Of a DNA stretch of 64,000 nt, positions 59,903 through 64,000 are shown one piece after another. The stretch spans positions 1 to 64,000 of the forward strand of contig DAXT01000010.1 of NCBI GenBank assembly GCA_002506535.1. The letters are read 5' to 3'. The translations under genes and the position numbers were made by a program. Position 1 is the stretch's first letter. Every line of letters begins with the position of its first letter. This DNA comes from Methanothrix harundinacea. Its GTDB lineage: Archaea; Halobacteriota; Methanosarcinia; Methanotrichales; Methanotrichaceae. The notes under the pieces were generated by a model that ran no database searches, was not told where the DNA came from, and saw only the letters and a program-made list of their open reading frames with translations.

Positions 59903-61173
59903 AGGAGGAGAAGACGGCGGTCCTCCTCTTCCGGGAGGACCCGAAGGAAGAGCTCCGCCCCGAAGAGGTGGCGGAGCTTCGGGGGCTCGCCGAGGCGGCA
60001 GGCTACAGGGTCATCGCCGAGGTATCCCAGCGGAGGGGGAGGGACAGGAGGTTTCAGCTGGGGAGGGGGAAGATCGCCGAGGCGGCATCCTACGAGCCTG
60101 AGAAGCTGATATTCAACGACCCCCTCAGCCCAGGCCAGATCTTCAACATCAACAAGGAGTTTCTCCTCCAGCCGATGGACCGGTTCAACCTGATCCTGGA
60201 GATCTTCGCATCCCGGGCCTCCACCCGGGAGGCGATGCTCCAGGTGGAGCTCGCCCGCCTCTCCTACGAGGCGCCCTTCGTAAAGACGATGGAGTCCCTC
60301 AAGAAGCTGAGCGAGCGGCCCGGGTACCGGGGATCAGGGAAGTACGACGTCTCGATGTACAGGGACATCACGGGGAGGATGGCGAAGATCAGGGCGGAGC
60401 TGCAGGCGGTGGAGGAGACGGGGGAGAGGAGGCGCAAGAGGCGGAGGGATCAGGGCTTCGACCTGGTGGCCCTGGCGGGCTACACCAACGCCGGGAAGAG
60501 CACTCTATTCAACCGCCTCGCCGAGGAGTCCGTCGCCGCAAGAGATCAGCCCTTCACCACCCTATCCCCGACGACCCGGGCGGTGGCGGCAGGGGAGAGA
60601 CGGTTCCTCCTCACCGACACCGTCGGGTTCATCGACGACCTCCCCCTCTTTCTGATCAAGGCCTTTCGGTCGACGCTGGCGGAGATCGTCGAGGCGGACC
60701 TCGTCCTCCTGGTGGTCGACCTATCCGATCCGCCGGAGCTCTTGAGGGAGAGGGTCGCCTCCTGCCACGAAGCCCTATGGGACTGCGGATGCTACGCCCC
60801 CATCATATCGGTCCTGAACAAGGTGGACAGGATCGATCCCGAGGTCGCCCTGGAACGGTCCGATCTGATCCGGGACCTGGCCCCAAACCCCGTCTTCATC
60901 TCAGCCCGGGAGGGCCACGGCCTCGACTCCCTCCTCGATATGATAGCTGAGAAGCTTCCCCCCCTGGAGGAGTTCGTCCTCCGCCTGCCGTCGTCTGAGG
61001 AGGGGTTGAAGCAGCTCTCGAGGCTCTACGAGGTGGCGGAGCCTATGGAGGTGAGGTACGGCGAAGAGGTCGAGGTCCTCCTGAGGGGGAGGCGCGAGAT
61101 CGTCGCAAAGGCGCTGAAGGGGGCAGGAAGGTCTCTGATCGATCCGGAGCCTTCGCCTCCGGCGGAGGAGTGA
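59899..61173 (+). CDS. hflX: Ribosome-associated GTPase HflX
   Basis: A 424-residue GTPase. The N-terminal HflX domain (GRGKIAEAASYEPEKLIFND; MDRFNLILEIFASRASTREA; GYRGSGKYD) is followed by the G domain with GYTNAGKST (G1), TLSPTTR (G2), DTVGFI (G3), NKVD (G4) and SAREG (G5). HflX binds 50S subunits and can split ribosomes. The ATG at 59899 overlaps the DUF2209 stop, so they are coupled. Confidence 0.94.
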   Translation: MKEEKTAVLLFREDPKEELRPEEVAELRGLAEAAGYRVIAEVSQRRGRDRRFQLGRGKIAEAASYEPEKLIFNDPLSPGQIFNINKEFLLQPMDRFNLILEIFASRASTREAMLQVELARLSYEAPFVKTMESLKKLSERPGYRGSGKYDVSMYRDITGRMAKIRAELQAVEETGERRRKRRRDQGFDLVALAGYTNAGKSTLFNRLAEESVAARDQPFTTLSPTTRAVAAGERRFLLTDTVGFIDDLPLFLIKAFRSTLAEIVEADLVLLVVDLSDPPELLRERVASCHEALWDCGCYAPIISVLNKVDRIDPEVALERSDLIRDLAPNPVFISAREGHGLDSLLDMIAEKLPPLEEFVLRLPSSEEGLKQLSRLYEVAEPMEVRYGEEVEVLLRGRREIVAKALKGAGRSLIDPEPSPPAEE

Positions 61174-61180
61174 CGAGAGG

Positions 61181-61912
61181 GTGACGGAGGCATCAGATCT
61201 CCAGAGGGAGAGGTTCCGGCTGAAGGAGACGATCGTCACCATCACCGCTCAGGAGAGAGACCACCTGGAGGCGGCAAAGGAGGAGATCGCCCTCCAGCGG
61301 GCGCTCCTCGAGGAGTTCATAAGATCCGACCCCTTCTTCCTCGTCACCCTCGATCCCTACGACCTCCCCGCAAAAGACGCCCCTCTGATCGTCCGGGAGA
61401 TGGCGAGGGCGGCCTCGGCCGTCGGTATCGGCCCCATGAGCAGCGTCGCTGGGACGATAGCCAGCTTCGCCCTGGAAGCGATGATCAGAGCCGGGGCGAC
61501 CCACGCCGTCGTCGACAACGGCGGGGACGTCGCCCTCATCTCCGACCGCCCCCTCCTCATGGGGATATACGCTGGTCCCTCCCCCCTCAAAGACCTCGCC
61601 TTTGAGATCCCACCCCGGAAAAAGCCCCTCGGTATCTGCACCAGCAGCGGGACCGTCGGCCCCTCCATCAGCTTCGGCGATGCGGATGCGGCCGTCGTCG
61701 TCTCCGACGACGTCCCCCTGGCGGACGCCGCGGCGACGGCCCTGGGCAACGCCGTCGGGGAGGCGTCGCCCCTCGCCGACTCCTTCCATACGGTGGCGGT
61801 CCCCGGGGTGGCGGGCGCCCTCGTCATTCGGGGGGAGGAGATGGCGCTCTTCGGGGAGCTACCGCCGCTGCGGAGGGCGAGGCTCGCTCCTGGGCTGATC
61901 ACGAGGGGGTAG
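61181..61912 (+). CDS. UPF0280 family protein (ApbE-like fold)
   Basis: A 243-residue protein starting at GTG 7 bp after hflX. Its motifs are typical of UPF0280, a methanogen-rich family related to ApbE: ERFRLKETIVTI near the start, GIGPMSSVAGTIA, THAVVDNGGDVAL, LGICTSSGTVGPSIS and ADAAATALGN. Whether it transfers flavin is unknown. It ends the PHP-DUF2209-hflX-UPF0280 cluster. Confidence 0.88.
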   Translation: MTEASDLQRERFRLKETIVTITAQERDHLEAAKEEIALQRALLEEFIRSDPFFLVTLDPYDLPAKDAPLIVREMARAASAVGIGPMSSVAGTIASFALEAMIRAGATHAVVDNGGDVALISDRPLLMGIYAGPSPLKDLAFEIPPRKKPLGICTSSGTVGPSISFGDADAAVVVSDDVPLADAAATALGNAVGEASPLADSFHTVAVPGVAGALVIRGEEMALFGELPPLRRARLAPGLITRG

Positions 61913-61986
61913 AGGCCTGCAATGGAATCGCCAGTAAGAGCTCCCTGGCTACCCCGATATCTTCTCCGTCATGAACAATCCGAATT

Positions 61987-62262
61987 CTATTTGGCTCCAT
62001 ACCCCCTCGGCACGAGACACTCCGGCCCCTCGCCGTTTAGATCCTTCCGCCCGGCGATGCGGAGACCCTCCCGGATAAGCCCCCAGTTCCTCTTATCGCG
62101 GTACTGGAGGAGCGCCCGCTGGATCTCCTTCTCCCGCCCCTTGGGGACGTGGACGGGCTTTCCGGAGAAGGGGTCGAGGCCGGTGTGGTACATGCAGGTG
62201 GAGATAGTCAAGGGGGTCGGGGTGAAGCCTAGACCTGCTCGGAGCGGAGGCGGTGGTCCCGG
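61987..62262 (-). pseudogene. 3'-end fragment copy of a YgiQ-type radical SAM gene
   Basis: The sequence matches the last 90 or so codons of the intact gene at 63115-64000 at roughly 80 percent DNA identity. The last 74 codons remain open (MTISTCMYHTGLDPFSGKP ... CLVPRGYGAK). Further upstream the homologous reading is broken by a TAG after SEQV and a one-base deletion, and homology ends near 62262. The upstream 80 percent of the gene is absent. It lies downstream of the intact copy, with an AT-rich orphan gene in between. Confidence 0.8.
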
Positions 62263-62350
62263 ATGCGCTCAATTGGGTCCATCTTCCTATTTTACTAATC
62301 TCATCTGATGACGCACTGGATTTGCTGGAGAGCGCACCAAAACGATTTGA

Positions 62351-62902
62351 CTAAGGATCGAGAAATAATCTTATTTCTAAATATACAAAAAATATACTAA
62401 AAAAGATGGTCTCCAATAGGATTAAAGTGTATATTCTATTAAATGATATTTTAATGAGATCGATGTTAAATCCGCCACGATGAAGACCAATTTGGAATAC
62501 TCCGTAATGAAGACGATACTGCTCGACAGGATAAATGTGCGTCCAAATGCCTTTCTTTTTATATAAATTAAACAATTCATTTTCGATCAATTTCAGACGC
62601 TCCCTTCTAACATTATTGTACTGGCGGAATAACTGCATCATGAGCCACCATGCGATAGCCAGATATTGTATTACAAAAACGCCTAAAATGGCAAGATAAA
62701 ATGAATATTTGAAGGTTTCATTATATTCTTTTACGAAATAACCTTGCATTGTAAAGAGGAGGGGTATAAATATGCTCGTTACGACCCAAGAGACTTTGTG
62801 GTTCTCCCACATACTTTCGTGCAATTGCTCATAATTAAATTTTAAAGTATTTATATAATCCTCATCTGGATCTCTGCTACAGGGTGACGATTCTTGCGAC
62901 AT
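62351..62902 (-). CDS. AT-rich orphan membrane protein
   Basis: A 183-residue protein with hydrophobic helices near 39-57, 66-90 and 158-178, and a charged loop between them (VRRERLKLIENELFNLYKKK). The composition is strongly AT-rich. It lies between the intact YgiQ-type gene and its 3'-fragment copy, so it seems to be inserted cargo. A perfect dyad GATAACG-G-CGTTATC lies 31 bases upstream of the ATG. The shape recalls small membrane effectors of defence systems, but no family is recognised. Confidence 0.6.
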   Translation of the reverse strand: MSQESSPCSRDPDEDYINTLKFNYEQLHESMWENHKVSWVVTSIFIPLLFTMQGYFVKEYNETFKYSFYLAILGVFVIQYLAIAWWLMMQLFRQYNNVRRERLKLIENELFNLYKKKGIWTHIYPVEQYRLHYGVFQIGLHRGGFNIDLIKISFNRIYTLILLETIFFSIFFVYLEIRLFLDP

Positions 62903-62932
62903 TTATAATCCTCTATTGATGGCTATTTCGTT

Positions 62933-62947
62933 GATAACGGCGTTATC
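62933..62947. promoter_or_regulatory. Palindrome GATAACGGCGTTATC upstream of the orphan membrane gene
   Basis: A perfect 7-bp dyad with one central base lies about 31-45 bases before the ATG of the 62351-62902 gene. The half-sites (ATAAC/GTTAT) equal those of the nadA operator, but the spacer is one base shorter. Confidence 0.4.
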
Positions 62948-63114
62948 CACTTTTTTCTTACCAAATAGCTCATCCTTTAGGCTTGATCGGGGCTGGCATG
63001 GCCCATTCTAACTCTTACCATTTTGTTAGAATTTGTATAAAAGTCTATCGGCACAAATGAGGCAAAAATCATCATAGCTGAAATGTATCGTGTCCGAATC
63101 TCGGGATCGCGCCC

Positions 63115-64000
63115 TCATCTCCCTCCTTCCTTCGGCACTAGACACTCCGGCCCGTCGCCGATGAGGTCCTCCCTTCCGGCCAGGCGGAGTCCCTCCCGGA
63201 CGAGGGGCCAGTTCCTCCTATCCCGGTACTGGAGGATCGCCCTCTGGATCTCCTTTTCGCGACCCCGGGGGACGTGGACGGCCTTGCCGGTGAAGGGGTC
63301 GGTGCCCGTATAGTAGATGCATGTCGAGACGGTCATCGGCGTCGGGGTGAAGTCCTGGACCTGCTCGGAATAAAGGCGATGGTCCCGGATGTAACAGGCG
63401 AGCTCTATCATGTCAGCGATCTCGCAGCCGGGATGGCCTGAGATGAAGTAGGGGACGGTGTACTGCTCCTTTCCCACCTCTCGGCTGGTGGCCTTGAACC
63501 GCCGCAAAAACTCCTCCAGGACGGCCCGGGGGGGCTTTTTCATCGCCGCCAGGACGGAGGCGGAGACGTGCTCGGGCGCCACCTTCAGGTGGCCGGATAC
63601 GTGGTGGCGGGTGAGGGTCTGAAGGTACTCCATCCCCGCGGGGGTCTCGTCCGCCAGGATCAGGTCGTGCCTGACCCCGGAGCTGACGAAGACCCGCTTG
63701 ACGCCGGGGACCTCCCGGAGGCGGCGGAGGAGCTCCAGCTGCCGGCTGTGGTCGGCGGCGAGAGTCGGGCAGGTGGGGGAGCAGAGCTTATCGGCGCAGG
63801 CCCCGCAGGTCTTCCAGCGGCTGCAGACCATACCGTACATGTTGGCGGTGGGGCCGCCGACGTCCTGGATCACCCCCTTGAATCGGGGGTGCTCCGTCAT
63901 AGCCTCCGCCTCCCTCACCAGGGAGTCGATCGACCTCGACTGGACGATTCGCCCCTGGTGGTGGGTGAGGGCGCAGAAGGAGCAGGAGCCGAAACAGCCC
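63115..64000 (-). CDS. YgiQ/UPF0313-type radical SAM protein (5' part outside window)
   Basis: The C-terminal ~295 residues of a large radical SAM protein whose N-terminus lies beyond the window. The cluster motif C-F-G-S-C-S-F-C is encoded at the very edge (about 63976-64000). It is followed by THHQGR, QDVGGPTANMYGM, a cysteine-rich CGACADKLCSPTCP insertion, VSSGVRHDL, HLKVAPEHVS, SGHPGCEIADM and QVQDFTPTPMTVSTCIYYTG, all UPF0313 hallmarks. The reaction is unknown. A diverged copy of its 3' end lies 850 bp downstream. Confidence 0.9.
   Translation of the reverse strand, partial: GCFGSCSFCALTHHQGRIVQSRSIDSLVREAEAMTEHPRFKGVIQDVGGPTANMYGMVCSRWKTCGACADKLCSPTCPTLAADHSRQLELLRRLREVPGVKRVFVSSGVRHDLILADETPAGMEYLQTLTRHHVSGHLKVAPEHVSASVLAAMKKPPRAVLEEFLRRFKATSREVGKEQYTVPYFISGHPGCEIADMIELACYIRDHRLYSEQVQDFTPTPMTVSTCIYYTGTDPFTGKAVHVPRGREKEIQRAILQYRDRRNWPLVREGLRLAGREDLIGDGPECLVPKEGGR

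Noticed and set aside
1..64000. Search for tRNA/rRNA genes and CRISPR arrays
   Set aside because: No tRNA T-loop/CCA-like patterns, rRNA sequence or regularly spaced direct repeats were found by eye.

Overview
The window reads as the chromosome of a methanogenic archaeon, most likely a high-GC aceticlastic Methanotrichaceae-type organism (Methanothrix/Methanocrinis; an inference from gene content and style, not from a marker-gene match). The evidence is coenzyme F420 biosynthesis (cofG, cofD), a methanogenesis marker 12 homologue, archaeal glycerol-1-phosphate dehydrogenase (egsA), the transcription-termination nuclease aCPSF1/FttA next to the proteasome beta subunit, SRP19, archaeal SepF, many archaea-specific UPF/DUF families, and promoters of TATA-box type rather than -35/-10 type.

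Layout. 1-12.3 kb is accessory: two AT-rich membrane-protein genes, a DUF169 gene, a 700-bp non-coding stretch full of inverted repeats, a complete type I restriction-modification operon (hsdM-hsdS-DUF3800-hsdR-YgjP-like metallopeptidase), a vapBC pair and a second, damaged vapC. 12.3-19.7 kb is core information processing: a Ski2-like helicase, two winged-helix regulators, fttA, psmB and a DUF63 membrane protein. 19.7-29.6 kb is a sulfur/iron-sulfur/cofactor block: nadA, fdhD, a SufS-type desulfurase, larE, a Cys-rich HTH regulator, MTH865, a winged-helix protein, a CBS protein, moaD, moaE, DUF3786, then a thiF-like E1, iscS and iscU. 29.9-42.7 kb carries signalling and secreted-repeat genes: a giant PAS histidine kinase, two convergent 7-repeat beta-propeller-like proteins, an XRE/DUF2178 pair and four tandem TPR secreted proteins. 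42.8-46.7 kb holds a DUF1848 protein and an AT-rich segment flanked by two related hairpins. 46.7-53.4 kb is core again: marker 12, cofD, ZPR1, sepF, cofG, UPF0179, egsA and an orphan ABC ATPase. 53.6-64 kb mixes AT-rich orphans (one with a HEPN-like Rx4H motif) with nifB, a ferredoxin-like protein, srp19, a PHP hydrolase, hflX, UPF0280 and the 3' part of a YgiQ-type radical SAM gene.

The most interesting signal is a near-identical palindrome (ATAAC-N4-GTTAT) lying in the core promoters of nadA and of the thiF-iscS-iscU operon. A weaker copy lies in the promoter of the HTH-larE-sufS operon, whose first gene encodes a small XRE-type regulator with a four-cysteine tail. Together these suggest an undescribed archaeal Fe-S/sulfur-trafficking regulon.

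Other notable signals are: two places where a diverged copy of the 3' end of a gene lies downstream of the intact gene, with an unrelated gene between; a probable CTG start for cofD; several single-base frameshifts, two in homopolymers (histidine kinase, small secreted protein) and one in a TPR gene; and a vapC paralogue with a compensated frameshift.
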